DNA of 64,000 nt from Bdellovibrionales bacterium (GTDB taxonomy: Bacteria; Bdellovibrionota; Bdellovibrionia; Bdellovibrionales; UBA1609): assembly GCA_019695175.1 (NCBI GenBank), contig JAIBAM010000001.1, positions 213,689-277,688 of the forward strand, given 5' to 3'. Below the pieces are notes generated by a model. It had not been told where the DNA came from, did no database searches, and worked only from the letters and a program-made list of their open reading frames with translations. Below, in pieces: positions 10,536 through 19,758 of the stretch. A program made the translations under genes and the position numbers. Every line of letters begins with the position of its first letter. The stretch's first letter is position 1.

Positions 10536-12062
10536 TTACTCGGCCTCCGTTGGTTTAAATACAGCTTTAAATTCATCCAGCGCTGCTTTTAATCCAACTT
10601 TACTCTCTTCTTTAATCGCCTTGTCATTCCGAATTTGAGCCACAATAGCGTTATGGCGCATTCCCATGAATTCCAATAGCTCTTTTTCATATCTACTGGA
10701 ATCACTCTCTTTAAAGGAATCAAGGTAGCCATTTGTTGCAGCAAAAATGATGATCACTTGATTTTCAAACGAAAGGGGACTGTATAATCCCTGTTTTAAA
10801 GTTTCAACCAGTCTACGACCGCGAGCCAACTGATTTTGGGTTGTTTTATCCAAATCAGAAGCAAATGCAGAGAAAGCTTCAAGTTCTCGGAATTGAGCCA
10901 AATCTAGTTTAAGGGTTCCGGCCACTTGTTTCATTGCTTTGGTTTGCGCGTTTCCACCAACACGAGAAACTGATTTCCCCACATTAATAGCGGGTCGAAT
11001 CCCTTTATAAAACAAATCACTCTCTAAAAAGATTTGTCCGTCTGTAATAGAAATTACATTTGTTGGAATATAAGCTGAAATATCTCCCGCTTGAGTTTCT
11101 ATAATAGGCAATGCCGTTAAAGAACCACCGCCCACACTGTCATTCATTTTGGCTGCTCTCTCTAATAAACGCGAGTGTAAATAAAACACATCACCAGGGT
11201 AAGCTTCCCGTCCAGGGGGTCTTCTTAAAAGTAAGGAAAGTTGTCTGTAAGCCTGAGCTTGCTTAGTCAAATCGTCATAAATAATAAGTGCGTGTTGACC
11301 AGAATCTCGAAAATACTCCGCCATTGCACAACCTGCATAGGGAGCCAGAAATTGCAGGGGAGCTGGATCAGAAGCCGAAGCAGTGATTACAGTGGTGTAC
11401 TCCAAGGCACCAGCAGCTCTTAACTTTTCAACCACCTGTGCTACGGTTGAGTTTTTTTGTCCAATGGCAACATAAAAACAAAATACGTTTTGGCCCTTTT
11501 GATTGATAATGGTATCTATCGCAATAGCCGTTTTACCGGTTTGTCGATCACCAATAATCAATTCCCTTTGTCCACGGCCAATGGGTATCATCGAGTCAAT
11601 AGCCTTAATCCCAGTTTGTAAAGGCTCCATAACAGGTTTCCTAGCAAGAATCCCAGGCGCTTTAGTTTCAATCATTCTATAGTGGGAAGCATTAATAGAG
11701 CCTTTTCCATCAACAGGTTGACCGAGAACATTAACAACCCTTCCTAAAAGAGCTTCTCCCACAGGAACCTGAACAATCTTTTTAGTTCGAGTTACCGTGT
11801 CGCCTTCTTTAATATCCTTGTCCTCACCAAATATCACAACACCAACTGAATCCTTTTCAAGGTTTAAAACCATTCCGGAAATATCACCTGGAAAAACAAC
11901 AAGTTCTCCAGCCATCGCATTTTGCAGACCATAAATTCTGGCCACTCCGTCACCAACAGAAAGCACAGTTCCAGTTTCAGTAATTTCAACTGTCTTATTA
12001 TAATTTTTAATCTGTTCTTTTAAAATCTGACTGATCTCATCCGCGCGTATTGTAGTTTCCAT
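10536..12062 (-). CDS. atpA: ATP synthase F1 subunit alpha
   Basis: Alpha subunits alternate with beta in the F1 hexamer and hold non-catalytic nucleotide sites. The protein is 508 residues, the usual length. Visible motifs are the N-terminal beta-barrel ([16 protein letters not shown]), Walker [10 protein letters not shown], and the alpha/beta signature around [14 protein letters not shown]. It lies two bases from atpH and seven from atpG, in one operon. Confidence 0.98.
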   Translation of the reverse strand: METTIRADEISQILKEQIKNYNKTVEITETGTVLSVGDGVARIYGLQNAMAGELVVFPGDISGMVLNLEKDSVGVVIFGEDKDIKEGDTVTRTKKIVQVPVGEALLGRVVNVLGQPVDGKGSINASHYRMIETKAPGILARKPVMEPLQTGIKAIDSMIPIGRGQRELIIGDRQTGKTAIAIDTIINQKGQNVFCFYVAIGQKNSTVAQVVEKLRAAGALEYTTVITASASDPAPLQFLAPYAGCAMAEYFRDSGQHALIIYDDLTKQAQAYRQLSLLLRRPPGREAYPGDVFYLHSRLLERAAKMNDSVGGGSLTALPIIETQAGDISAYIPTNVISITDGQIFLESDLFYKGIRPAINVGKSVSRVGGNAQTKAMKQVAGTLKLDLAQFRELEAFSAFASDLDKTTQNQLARGRRLVETLKQGLYSPLSFENQVIIIFAATNGYLDSFKESDSSRYEKELLEFMGMRHNAIVAQIRNDKAIKEESKVGLKAALDEFKAVFKPTEAE

Positions 12063-12064
12063 AT

Positions 12065-12613
12065 TTATTGAAATCTCCTCATGGTTTCATCTTTAAGTCT
12101 TTTTAAATGGGAAGTGAGCGTGTCATCAAAAATATAACTTCCAACTTCAGCAACAAGCCCTCCAATGACAGAAGGATCTTCCTTATAACTAAATATAACT
12201 TGTTTTCCAGTATATCGACTGACTGTTTCTTCAATTTTAATTCGCTCTGCCGGGGACAAAGCGACAGCCGAGCGAACAGTTCCTCTTTGAACTCCGTGGG
12301 TAAAGTCATTTTGATTTTTGTAGGCCTCAATAATTTGACTTAAAAAACCAACTCTTCCATTTTTTGTCAATAGTAGAAAAAATGAATAGGTCGTTGAATC
12401 TAATTTTGCATCTTTTAAAGTCCTAGAAATTAACTCTGTTTTTTGAGAATCACTCACTAGAGGAGAATTAAAGAAAAATGAAATGTCCTTATCACTTTTT
12501 AAAATATTATCGATCAAATTCAGTTCTACAAAAACCAAATCTTGTTTTCCTTCTTGTAGAGCCAATTCAAATAATGCTTTTGCATAGCGTTTTGCAAGTT
12601 CAGATTGTTGCAT
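12065..12613 (-). CDS. atpH: ATP synthase subunit delta
   Basis: Delta joins the peripheral stalk to the top of F1 (OSCP family). The 182-residue protein has the N-terminal helical domain ([15 protein letters not shown]) and the C-terminal segment [20 protein letters not shown], with the conserved glycines before the terminal helix. It is six bases downstream of atpF and two upstream of atpA. Confidence 0.95.
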   Translation of the reverse strand: MQQSELAKRYAKALFELALQEGKQDLVFVELNLIDNILKSDKDISFFFNSPLVSDSQKTELISRTLKDAKLDSTTYSFFLLLTKNGRVGFLSQIIEAYKNQNDFTHGVQRGTVRSAVALSPAERIKIEETVSRYTGKQVIFSYKEDPSVIGGLVAEVGSYIFDDTLTSHLKRLKDETMRRFQ

Positions 12614-12619
12614 ATCTTT

Positions 12620-13195
12620 TTAAACCACCTGTATTTTTTCAACAAATTCTGTTTGTAGTTGCTTTTGCTCTGAATTACCAACTCTTGCTTTCAAGTCTTT
12701 TCTTGCGCCATCCACTGCCAAACTCAACAAATCGAGCTTTAATTGTCGCTGCATTTTTTCATGCTCCACTTTAAGTAGATTTTCCACATCTTGTTCCATT
12801 TTCTTTGCATTTTCTCGAGCACTCTGAATCAGTTGTTGTTTCAACTGATCTGATTCACGATGAGCTTGTTGCAAAGACCTCTCTGTATCATTTTCAAAAC
12901 TTTTAAGTTTTAAAAGAATTTCCTGCTTACTTTTTTCAGAGAGATTTCGTGCTTTTTCAGCCTCTTTTATTTGTTCCAAGTAGTTCTGTCGACGTTGAGA
13001 AAAAAAAGTTCCTGCTCTTTTTTTGAGAATAAATATGAAAAATACCAACAAACCAAATAAATTTACAAACTGTACGAACACAAGTTTTGTCGGAACATCT
13101 CCATGGGATCCAGCACCATGATCAGAGGCAATAGCATTCACTACAGTCAAGGCGAGTCCACTTAAAATAAGAAGTCTTTTAGTTACCATCCTCAT
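12620..13195 (-). CDS. atpF: ATP synthase subunit b (peripheral stalk)
   Basis: This is one of two b-type stalk proteins encoded here. The 191-residue product starts with a signal-peptide-like run (VTKRLLILSGLALTVVNAIA). The true membrane helix follows (LVFVQFVNLFGLLVFFIFIL), then a long charged coiled coil that would reach up to F1. The cleavable-looking leader ahead of the anchor is unusual for E. coli-type b but is seen in some other phyla. The start ATG overlaps the stop of the preceding b' gene (ATGA), with AAAGGAG 7 bases upstream. Confidence 0.88.
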   Translation of the reverse strand: MRMVTKRLLILSGLALTVVNAIASDHGAGSHGDVPTKLVFVQFVNLFGLLVFFIFILKKRAGTFFSQRRQNYLEQIKEAEKARNLSEKSKQEILLKLKSFENDTERSLQQAHRESDQLKQQLIQSARENAKKMEQDVENLLKVEHEKMQRQLKLDLLSLAVDGARKDLKARVGNSEQKQLQTEFVEKIQVV

Positions 13196-13644
13196 TGGGC
13201 AACTCCTTTTTTTAAAAGTTGCTGAGTGATGGATTCGGAAAGCCCAGAAGCGGCAACCTGAAGCTCTTTTCTAATTTTATCTTCTTCGATCTTCATTCTA
13301 CTTTGATTCTGGGATAGAAGGTCCTTTGCTTTTTGACGAGCTTCCATCATAATTTCTTCGCTCATCTTGTTGGCTTGAGCCCGCGATTGAGTGAAAATAT
13401 TTTTAAATTGCTGATTCAACTCTTGAGCTTTTTCCTCGTACTGACGCTGAAAAACTTTGGCCTCTTCTATATATTTTTCAGCCAATTCGGCTTGACCAAA
13501 TGTTCTGTTAACTCTTTCGGTGTAGGCTTCAAAAAAAGGCCTGAACAACAAAAAGTAAAGAACCAAATATGTGAATGCAAACCCGACCATTTGCCAAAGT
13601 ACGGTCTGATTGACACCCAGACCATGTAAAAGATCCATTAACAT
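13192..13644 (-). CDS. atpF': ATP synthase subunit b' (second peripheral stalk protein)
   Basis: A 150-residue b-type protein: one N-terminal membrane helix (VLWQMVGFAFTYLVLYFLLF) followed by a coiled coil rich in Gln, Glu and Lys. With the adjacent b protein it would form a b/b' heterodimer, as in cyanobacteria, alphaproteobacteria and many deltaproteobacterial lineages. It is the first gene of the F1/stator operon. The start is ATG 13644 with AAGGA about 10 bases upstream; an ATG two codons later is also possible. A candidate promoter lies 56-84 bases upstream. Confidence 0.88.
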   Translation of the reverse strand: MLMDLLHGLGVNQTVLWQMVGFAFTYLVLYFLLFRPFFEAYTERVNRTFGQAELAEKYIEEAKVFQRQYEEKAQELNQQFKNIFTQSRAQANKMSEEIMMEARQKAKDLLSQNQSRMKIEEDKIRKELQVAASGLSESITQQLLKKGVAQ

Positions 13645-13699
13645 CGCGTTGATTTCCTTTTATAGGCTTACTTAAAAGAGAGAAGGAATTTGTGAAAGG

Positions 13700-13728
13700 C
13701 AAATAACCCGTTTGAATGTTAAGGTCAA
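13700..13728 (-). promoter_or_regulatory. Candidate sigma-70 promoter of the F1/stator operon
   Basis: Minus strand: -35 TTGACC (13728-13723), 17-base spacer, -10 TATTTG (13705-13700). The -35 matches five of six consensus bases and the -10 only three. Its position 56 bases before the first start codon suits an operon promoter. The same -35 hexamer and spacer length recur before rpmH and grpE. Confidence 0.4.
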
Positions 13729-13850
13729 GCGCACAAATTATCAGGCAGATTGAGCTCAGGAATGGCGCGTCTAACTAAGATAAGCTAAAAACAAGTTCGA
13801 TAAAAACCTATGGGCCCATATTGCAGAGACTGATCCCAATTAAGACAAAG

Positions 13851-13907
13851 CAAAAGATATTTAAGTCCAAACACAAAAGATAAATTATTTATGTCGATGC
13901 AAAAGAT
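13851..13907. repeat. Three direct copies of CAAAAGAT in the atp/bactofilin intergenic region
   Basis: CAAAAGAT occurs at 13851-13858, 13874-13881 and 13900-13907, spaced 23 and 26 bases start to start. They lie in the 304-base gap (13645-13948) between the atp operon and the bactofilin gene, upstream of the candidate atp promoter. They may be a protein-binding site or simply AT-rich sequence. No gene is seen in this gap. Confidence 0.35.
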
Positions 13908-13948
13908 GAAACAGTGGGCTTCGTTGTGAGAACTTTAAATATTTTGTA

Positions 13949-14335
13949 CTACGGGTTAGAAGGACTTCCGCGCGACATGTAAGAAGCCCCCTCAAAAACA
14001 ACACCTTCATCAATTCTTAGGCTTGGGGTCGTTACTGTTCCTCTAAAAACTGCAGGAGGATGCATAACGACCCGTTGCCGAGCAAAAATATTTCCTTTAA
14101 CTTTTCCACTAATAATCACGATATTGGCTTCGACCTGGGCATCAATTTCAGCACTTGGACCTATCACAAGGGTGTCATTGGTAAATATCTCGCCTTTGAA
14201 TTTCCCACTGATACGGACTGTACCTTCAAAGGTTAGTCGACCTTCAAAATTCGCACCCTGCTCAAGTAGGGCTGTTATTTTACCATTATCTTTAAATTCA
14301 CTGACTTGTTTTTCGATTTGGTTTATTGACCCCAT
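13949..14335 (-). CDS. Bactofilin (polymer-forming cytoskeletal protein)
   Basis: Bactofilins (DUF583) assemble without nucleotide into beta-helical filaments that act as scaffolds for cell-shape or chromosome-segregation factors. The 128-residue product has the typical core of short repeated strands: NFEGRLTFEGTVRISGKFKG, then TNDTLVIGPSAEIDAQVEAN, then SGKVKGNIFARQRVV, flanked by short disordered tails. Its start codon lies inside the end of parB (13-base overlap), so it is translated with parAB. In Myxococcus, bactofilins BacNOP scaffold ParABS; the operon here suggests a similar link, which is inference. Confidence 0.92.
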   Translation of the reverse strand: MGSINQIEKQVSEFKDNGKITALLEQGANFEGRLTFEGTVRISGKFKGEIFTNDTLVIGPSAEIDAQVEANIVIISGKVKGNIFARQRVVMHPPAVFRGTVTTPSLRIDEGVVFEGASYMSRGSPSNP

Positions 14336-15360
14336 GACTCTCTTATTCTTTCAACAATTCCGTTGAGTTCACTCTCTGAGAAAAAATGAATGTTAATTTG
14401 TCCCTTACCATGAAGATAGTCTATAACGACCTTAGTTCCCATGATTTTTTGCAATTCCTCACCAATCTGCTCAACAGCCTTACTTTCTTCATGAGCTTTG
14501 TTACTAATTAAGTCCTTTCCCCGCGACCTTTCTGCCAACGCCTTGGCCACAAGACGCTCTAATTCCCTTACGCTCATTTTTTTTAAAACAACTTGCTGAG
14601 CTAGTTTTTGTTGCTGCAATGGATCAGCCACTGCGAGCAATACCTTTGCGTGTCCCATAGAAATTTTCTGATCAGATAAAAGCTGACGGACTTCTTTGTT
14701 TAAACCAAGAAGCCTTAATGTATTTGCAATTGTTGCCCGATCTTTACCCAGTTTATCCGCAAGAGATTGTTGCGTAAGAGAATATTGCTGGAGAAGATAC
14801 TGATAAGCTTCAGCTTCTTCAATAGGATTTAAGTTTTCTCTCTGGATATTTTCTATCAAAGCCAATTCTAGAGCTTCTTGGTCTTGAGTTTTTTTAATAA
14901 TTACAGGTACATAATGCAATCCGGCAAGCTGTGCCGCTCTCCATCTTCTTTCCCCAGCAATAATTTCGAATGTGTCCAAAGCAGTTGTTTCCTTGCCTTC
15001 AACTTTTCGAACGACTATTGGTTGAAGTATCCCTTTTTCTTTAATCGAATTGGCCAGATCCTTAAGCGCTTCAGGGGCAAAGATCTTCCTGGGCTGTTTT
15101 TTATTAGGTGCAATTTTTTCAATGTCTAGTTGCCAAATTTTGCTTTGATCTTGATAGGTTAAGTCGCCAGTGGAATGTACCTTGTTTAAGGAATCATTAT
15201 GAAACTCTACCTTTGGGGCAAGTTCTGTTTCATTCAATTCAATAGGAATTGTAACTTCATGGCTGGATTCACCAAGCAAACTTCCTAGACCACGACCAAG
15301 GGCTGGTTTTTTGCTTACTTTTCTTTGCTGTGGTTCATGCATATCAAGAGATTCAGACAT
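14323..15360 (-). CDS. parB: Chromosome partitioning protein ParB (Spo0J)
   Basis: ParB is a CTP-dependent clamp that loads at parS and spreads to form the partition complex. From ATG 15360 the product has 345 residues; AAGGG lies a few bases upstream, and the parA stop overlaps the start by 8 bases. The N-terminus is a short basic ParA-stimulating peptide region (KKPALGRGLGSLLGE). The ParB nuclease-fold/CTP-binding domain follows, with NKKQPRKIF and GERRWRAAQLAG. The HTH domain is around SLTQQSLADKLGKDRATIAN, and a C-terminal dimerisation domain ends the protein. Two perfect parS sites lie just beyond parA. Confidence 0.96.
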   Translation of the reverse strand: MSESLDMHEPQQRKVSKKPALGRGLGSLLGESSHEVTIPIELNETELAPKVEFHNDSLNKVHSTGDLTYQDQSKIWQLDIEKIAPNKKQPRKIFAPEALKDLANSIKEKGILQPIVVRKVEGKETTALDTFEIIAGERRWRAAQLAGLHYVPVIIKKTQDQEALELALIENIQRENLNPIEEAEAYQYLLQQYSLTQQSLADKLGKDRATIANTLRLLGLNKEVRQLLSDQKISMGHAKVLLAVADPLQQQKLAQQVVLKKMSVRELERLVAKALAERSRGKDLISNKAHEESKAVEQIGEELQKIMGTKVVIDYLHGKGQINIHFFSESELNGIVERIRESWGQ

Positions 15361-16201
15361 AAATATCCCTTTCAAGTCCTACTTCACTATGGGACTTCTC
15401 CACCTTTAAACTGGTTTGTGACACATTAAGATCAGGGTAAACTCTAGAATCTAACTCTTGAGCTAAATCTCGATACTTTTTTGCACCAATAGATTTAGAA
15501 TCATATTGTAAAATAGACTGCCCATGGCTCGGAGCCTCGCTCAATCTCACATTCCTTGGAATAACTGCTGAAAATACTTTTTCCCCAAAATGCGATTGAA
15601 TTTCTGAGACTACCTGATGACTTAGATTGTTTCTGGTATCAAACATTGTCAAAAGTATCCCTTCAATTCTTAAATTTGGATTTAAATTCTTTTTAATAAT
15701 TCCAGCTGTGTTTAGTAGCTGACTTAAACCTTCTAGAGCGTAGTACTCACATTGCAAAGGAACTAAAAAGGTATCCGCCGCAGAAAATGCATTGATTGTG
15801 AGAAGCCCTAAAGAGGGTGGACAATCAATAATTATATAATGATACTTATCTTGAACCCCTTGCAACGCTTCTTTTAACTTAAACTCTCGACGAGGCATAT
15901 CAACCAATTCAATTTCAGCCCCAACCAGATCAGGATTCGCAGTTATAATGTCTAAACAAGGTCTTCCGGAGTTTTGAATAGCTCGATCCATCTTCATCTC
16001 ACCTATTAGTACCTGATAAATACTTTTCGATTGGCTTTCATAACGTTTTAAGCCCAATCCACTTGAAGCATTCCCCTGCGGATCCATGTCAAGCAATAAA
16101 ACCTTGCGGCCCAATTCAGCCAGTGCTGAGGATAGATTTACAGATGAAGTAGTTTTTCCAACTCCACCTTTTTGATTAGCAATGCATATTGTCCTAGCCA
16201 T
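15353..16201 (-). CDS. parA: Chromosome partitioning ATPase ParA (Soj)
   Basis: ParA binds DNA non-specifically as an ATP dimer and is released by ParB, driving segregation of the origin region. The 282-residue protein opens with a deviant Walker A box, KGGVGKTTSSVNL; the signature Asp region LLLDMDPQGNASSGLG and Walker B IIIDCPPSLG follow. ATG 16201 has GAGGTG six bases upstream. The C-terminal ~25 residues after the conserved domain are poorly conserved. It is the first gene of parA-parB-bactofilin, directly beside the parS sites. Confidence 0.97.
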   Translation of the reverse strand: MARTICIANQKGGVGKTTSSVNLSSALAELGRKVLLLDMDPQGNASSGLGLKRYESQSKSIYQVLIGEMKMDRAIQNSGRPCLDIITANPDLVGAEIELVDMPRREFKLKEALQGVQDKYHYIIIDCPPSLGLLTINAFSAADTFLVPLQCEYYALEGLSQLLNTAGIIKKNLNPNLRIEGILLTMFDTRNNLSHQVVSEIQSHFGEKVFSAVIPRNVRLSEAPSHGQSILQYDSKSIGAKKYRDLAQELDSRVYPDLNVSQTSLKVEKSHSEVGLERDIYV

Positions 16202-16293
16202 AAAAGCACCTCGACAACTGAGTATTCAGATTGGATATCTAAAAAATTATAATGTCTTTTTGACGAGTCAGTTCTGGTCTCCACTTGAAATGA

Positions 16294-16491
16294 CTACTCT
16301 CCGATTGTTCCACGTGGAACAATCGGAGTCCAGAAAAATACTGAGAGCTTATCCAGGGATGTTGCACCTATGCGAAAAAACCAAAAACTCTTACCGAGTG
16401 AATCGAAAGATGAAACTGTGGACAAAGCAATAAAAAAAACGACAGCAAAAAATGATAACATAAGAATTTTGGTGCGAGGAACAGTCGACAT
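16294..16491 (-). CDS. Possible small membrane protein upstream of parA (doubtful)
   Basis: A 65-codon frame begins with a plausible membrane segment (ILMLSFFAVVFFIALSTVSS). It contains SLDKLSVFFW, faintly like the start of VanZ-type proteins. It has no clear ribosome-binding site, ends inside the parS palindrome, and has no room for the rest of a VanZ domain before parA. It may be a small membrane protein, a remnant, or chance. It occupies most of the 339-base gap between parA and the next lipoprotein gene. Confidence 0.2.
   Translation of the reverse strand: MSTVPRTKILMLSFFAVVFFIALSTVSSFDSLGKSFWFFRIGATSLDKLSVFFWTPIVPRGTIGE
16299..16328. promoter_or_regulatory. parS: parS site 1 in a 30-bp perfect palindrome
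   Basis: The 16-base core TGTTCCACGTGGAACA lies at 16306-16321 and matches the bacterial parS consensus (the GTTCCACGTGGAAC form). The symmetry continues for seven more bases on each side, so 16299-16328 is a perfect palindrome. It is about 100 bases upstream of parA and is the expected ParB loading site. Confidence 0.93.
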
Positions 16492-16540
16492 AGAGAACTT
16501 AAACTCATTCTGAAGAACTAGAGATCGGGAATATTACAAA

Positions 16541-17158
16541 ATGATGGTCAATTTTAGAGCTAAAAAGGTATTGCAAAAAAATAGTTTTCATCCTAATCGG
16601 TTTTTTAATATCAATCGATATGAGGTGAAAGCTACAATCTCTTTTATACTCCTCTTAATCCTCTTAATTTCCGTGTCCGGATGTAAAAGTGAAGATCCAA
16701 ATCCGGAGCTCTCTGACCCCATATATAAGAAACTTTTGGAGCAAGTGGGGCTATTAAAAACCCAATATGAAAGTGAACAAAAAAAAATAGAAGACTTGGA
16801 AAGGGACTTGGAAAAATCAAAAGTAATCTCAGCTGAAAGAATTAAAATAAAGAAAGATTTGATGAGTTCAAGAAAAAAGATGGAGATTCTTGCTCAACAA
16901 AGGCAATTTTTTGAGATTCGCAGTGAACACAGAAGAGTTGAAGCACGAAAAAAATATAAAATAGCTTTCTCCAAGGGTATCCCTTGGCCTGATCCTAAAG
17001 AGATTGAATATTTTCTGACTAATCAAAACCTGCAGTTGAGTAGCCGTAATTGGAACACAAGAGTACCCAAGCTGCACGATCGCCTCCTTAGTCAAAATGG
17101 ATCTCACAAAGAGAAGAAAAAACCTTCAGAAGGTAAAGAGACCGAAAAAAAACATTAA
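16541..17158 (+). CDS. Predicted coiled-coil lipoprotein between the two parS sites
   Basis: A 205-residue frame with a lipoprotein signal: a hydrophobic run ending in the lipobox SVSGC. A long charged coiled coil follows (Glu, Lys and Arg rich, ~70-135), then a short segment with IPWPDPKEIEYFL and a Lys/Glu-rich tail. An internal GTG at 16625 would give a more usual 20-residue lipoprotein signal and may be the true start; ATG 16541 is the upstream limit. I recognise no family. It is the only plus-strand gene in the minus-strand block left of oriC, and is flanked by parS1 upstream and by parS2, which overlaps its stop codon. Confidence 0.6.
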   Translation: MMVNFRAKKVLQKNSFHPNRFFNINRYEVKATISFILLLILLISVSGCKSEDPNPELSDPIYKKLLEQVGLLKTQYESEQKKIEDLERDLEKSKVISAERIKIKKDLMSSRKKMEILAQQRQFFEIRSEHRRVEARKKYKIAFSKGIPWPDPKEIEYFLTNQNLQLSSRNWNTRVPKLHDRLLSQNGSHKEKKKPSEGKETEKKH

Positions 17159-17180
17159 TTTGTTCCACGTGGAACAAATT
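17157..17180. promoter_or_regulatory. parS: parS site 2 in a 24-bp perfect palindrome
   Basis: The core TGTTCCACGTGGAACA is at 17161-17176, identical to site 1, with four further symmetric bases each side. It fills the 24-base gap between the convergent lipoprotein and rsmG stop codons. It could also fold as a weak hairpin in either transcript. Confidence 0.93.
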
Positions 17181-17182
17181 GG

Positions 17183-17863
17183 TCACTGTATGGGCCTACT
17201 CGGACACTTTCTAGCTACAGTAATTGTTCTTAATGGTATAAGTGGGGGATATTCATAATCTTGGACTTTTTCGAACATCCAATTAAATTTTTGTCCTTTA
17301 CAAAGAGTTAATCCTTCGAAGATCTCGTTCTCCCAATTTTTGCCCTTAAAATGAAAATAACTCCCTTGATTAAGAAAGGCCCCATCCCCAATACTCACAG
17401 CATGAGCCATACTAGAAAAAGCTCTGGAAACTGCACATTGTATGTTTTTCTGATTTTCCAAAGGGCCTCTAATAATCAGTGCATTTTTCAACTTTAATCG
17501 GGAAACAACTGTCTTAAGAAACTCCACCTTTCTTTCATCCACATCGACAAGTCTAAATTGCCGCTCTGGAGCCATAATTGCCATGATAATGCCTGGTAGG
17601 CCATTGCCAGAACCTATATCGTGTATTGTTTCTGAGTATGATGCAGAAAGAATAATCTTAATTCCTAAAATACAATCATAGATCTGAGTGATATCGCCAT
17701 CCTGTACAGCATGTTTAGATATCAAATTAATCTTTCTATTAAATTGAGTGATCAGAAGATAGTACTGCCTTATACACTCAATAGCACTTTCAGTTAGATC
17801 CCCTTGCAATAACTCTTGCAGACGCCAGTTTACATCCCCGGCAATCGGGCTAGATTTTGACAT
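17183..17863 (-). CDS. rsmG: 16S rRNA (guanine527-N7)-methyltransferase RsmG
   Basis: RsmG (GidB) methylates G527 of 16S rRNA using S-adenosylmethionine. The 226-residue protein shows the SAM-binding loop [11 protein letters not shown], an acidic strand end ([15 protein letters not shown]), and the AVSRAFSSM motif. It overlaps mnmG by 14 bases, the classical gidA-gidB arrangement. Its stop codon lies next to parS site 2. Loss of this enzyme in other bacteria gives low-level streptomycin resistance. Confidence 0.93.
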   Translation of the reverse strand: MSKSSPIAGDVNWRLQELLQGDLTESAIECIRQYYLLITQFNRKINLISKHAVQDGDITQIYDCILGIKIILSASYSETIHDIGSGNGLPGIIMAIMAPERQFRLVDVDERKVEFLKTVVSRLKLKNALIIRGPLENQKNIQCAVSRAFSSMAHAVSIGDGAFLNQGSYFHFKGKNWENEIFEGLTLCKGQKFNWMFEKVQDYEYPPLIPLRTITVARKCPSRPIQ

Positions 17864-19751
17864 AATTATGTTCTTTAGCTATAGGTGCCAGTTTTGCTTT
17901 ATTCCGTATATGGATCATAAGTGCTTGAATAGCCGATGGATTCACCCCACTAATCCTTCCCGCTTGACCCAACGTTATAGGCCTGACTTTATTTAATTTT
18001 TCCACCTCTTCTTTTGAAAGTCCGGACACATCGAAATACACAATTTCTTTGGGCAACTTTAGGTTTTCTAACTTTAAAGCTTGTTCGATCATATCATGCT
18101 GACGACTAATATAACCGCTGTATTTAATTTCGATCTCAACAGGCTCTAGAACGTCAAATTCATCTCCATTGAGGGGAACACCTAAATCCCTCAAAGTAGA
18201 ACAGGTAACTTCTGACCTCCTTAGTAACTCTGCAGCAGTACAAGGTTTTTGTAAAACTGGACTACCGGCTTCACTCAATTTTTTTTGTGTCTCCACATTA
18301 GGAACAAATTGAAAATGCTGTAATGTTTGTCGAGTTTCTTCCCGTTGCGCCAGCAAATCCTGGTAACGCTTCGAATCTGGGCCAGAAACTAAACCAAGGT
18401 CACAACCTATCTTAGCTAACCTCTCAAGAGTATTATCCTCTCTTAAAACAAGTCTATGTTCCGCCCGTGATGTCATGACCCGGTAAGGTTCGTTTGTTCC
18501 TTTTGTAATTAAATCATCAACCAAAACTCCCATATAAGCCTGATCTCTTCGTAAAATAAAAGCATCCTTCTGCAAAACTTTTAATGCAGCATTAGTTCCA
18601 GCCCATAAACCTTGCGCGGCGGCCTCTTCATAACCACTAGTTCCATTAATTTGCCCAGCAAGATAAAGTCGTTCAATTTGCTTTGTCTCTAGAGTCGGTA
18701 ATAACTGTGTTGGTTCAACAAAGTCATATTCCACAGCATAACCTGGCCTTATCATTTCAACCTCTTCCAAGCCCTCAATAGTTTTTAGAAATTCATATTG
18801 AATAACTTCGGGCAAACTTGTTGAAATACCCTGTAGATATATTGAATCTGTATTTAATCCTTCTGGTTCTAAAAATGTTTGATGCCTTTCTTTATCAGAA
18901 AATCTAACAATTTTATCCTCAATACTGGGACAATACCTGGGACCCAACCCTTTAATTTCGCCGCAATACATTGGCGATTTGTTCAGGTTTTTTCTAATAA
19001 TTTCATGGGTTTGTTCGTTAGTATAACTCAAAAAACAGGGGATTTGTTCCAGTTTAAGTTCTTTGGAGCTTCTTAAACTAAAGGGGATGAAATGGGAATC
19101 GCCCCACTGCGGGGTGAGTTTTTTCCAATTAATAGACTTTCCTTTCAACCTAGGGGGTGTCCCGGTCTTTAAACGTCCAACGACAAATCCTGTTTCACGT
19201 AGTTGATCAGATAATCCTATTGAAGATTTATCACCAACTCGACCACCGGGAATTTTGATCGACCCTATATGCATGATTCCATGTAAAAAAGTACCCGTAG
19301 TTAAAATCACTGATTTAGCTGAAATTTTTACCCCTTGATCCGTAATGACTCCCTTACAAATATATCGTTCCAAGATGAGAGACTGTACTTCAGCTTCCAT
19401 GACCTTAAGATTTTTTTGGACAGCCATTCGACTTTTCATATATTCGCAGTAAGCATCCTTATCACACTGGGACCTGGACCCTCGCACTGCTGGTCCTTTT
19501 CTCGCATTAAGTCTTTTGAACTGAATCGTAGTTGCATCCGCAGCAAGCCCCATCTCTCCGCCCAAAATATCTATCTCACGAACCAAGTGACCTTTTCCTA
19601 AACCACCTATTGATGGGTTACAACTCATGTATCCGATTCGACTGGCATTAGACGAAACAAGTAAAGTATTTAAACCAAGTCTCGAGCTCGATAAACAGGC
19701 CTCAATTCCAGCATGTCCGCCACCAACTACTATAACGTCAAAAATCTCCAT
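17850..19751 (-). CDS. mnmG: tRNA uridine-5-carboxymethylaminomethyl modification enzyme MnmG (GidA)
   Basis: MnmG acts with MnmE to install the cmnm5 group on wobble uridine 34 of tRNAs, using FAD, methylene-THF and glycine. The 633-residue protein begins with the FAD site [19 protein letters not shown]. It contains the family blocks [19 protein letters not shown] and [15 protein letters not shown]. The helical C-terminal domain ends near [18 protein letters not shown]. It is full length, follows mnmE by 7 bases and overlaps rsmG. Confidence 0.97.
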   Translation of the reverse strand: MEIFDVIVVGGGHAGIEACLSSSRLGLNTLLVSSNASRIGYMSCNPSIGGLGKGHLVREIDILGGEMGLAADATTIQFKRLNARKGPAVRGSRSQCDKDAYCEYMKSRMAVQKNLKVMEAEVQSLILERYICKGVITDQGVKISAKSVILTTGTFLHGIMHIGSIKIPGGRVGDKSSIGLSDQLRETGFVVGRLKTGTPPRLKGKSINWKKLTPQWGDSHFIPFSLRSSKELKLEQIPCFLSYTNEQTHEIIRKNLNKSPMYCGEIKGLGPRYCPSIEDKIVRFSDKERHQTFLEPEGLNTDSIYLQGISTSLPEVIQYEFLKTIEGLEEVEMIRPGYAVEYDFVEPTQLLPTLETKQIERLYLAGQINGTSGYEEAAAQGLWAGTNAALKVLQKDAFILRRDQAYMGVLVDDLITKGTNEPYRVMTSRAEHRLVLREDNTLERLAKIGCDLGLVSGPDSKRYQDLLAQREETRQTLQHFQFVPNVETQKKLSEAGSPVLQKPCTAAELLRRSEVTCSTLRDLGVPLNGDEFDVLEPVEIEIKYSGYISRQHDMIEQALKLENLKLPKEIVYFDVSGLSKEEVEKLNKVRPITLGQAGRISGVNPSAIQALMIHIRNKAKLAPIAKEHNYVKI

Positions 19752-19758
19752 AAACTTC

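Noticed and set aside
12478-12774. 98-codon plus-strand frame opposite atpH/atpF
   Set aside because: Shadow of two conserved genes on the other strand.
16182-16433. 83-codon plus-strand frame across parA start and parS1
   Set aside because: Overlaps the parA start and the parS palindrome, with no ribosome site and no recognisable pattern.
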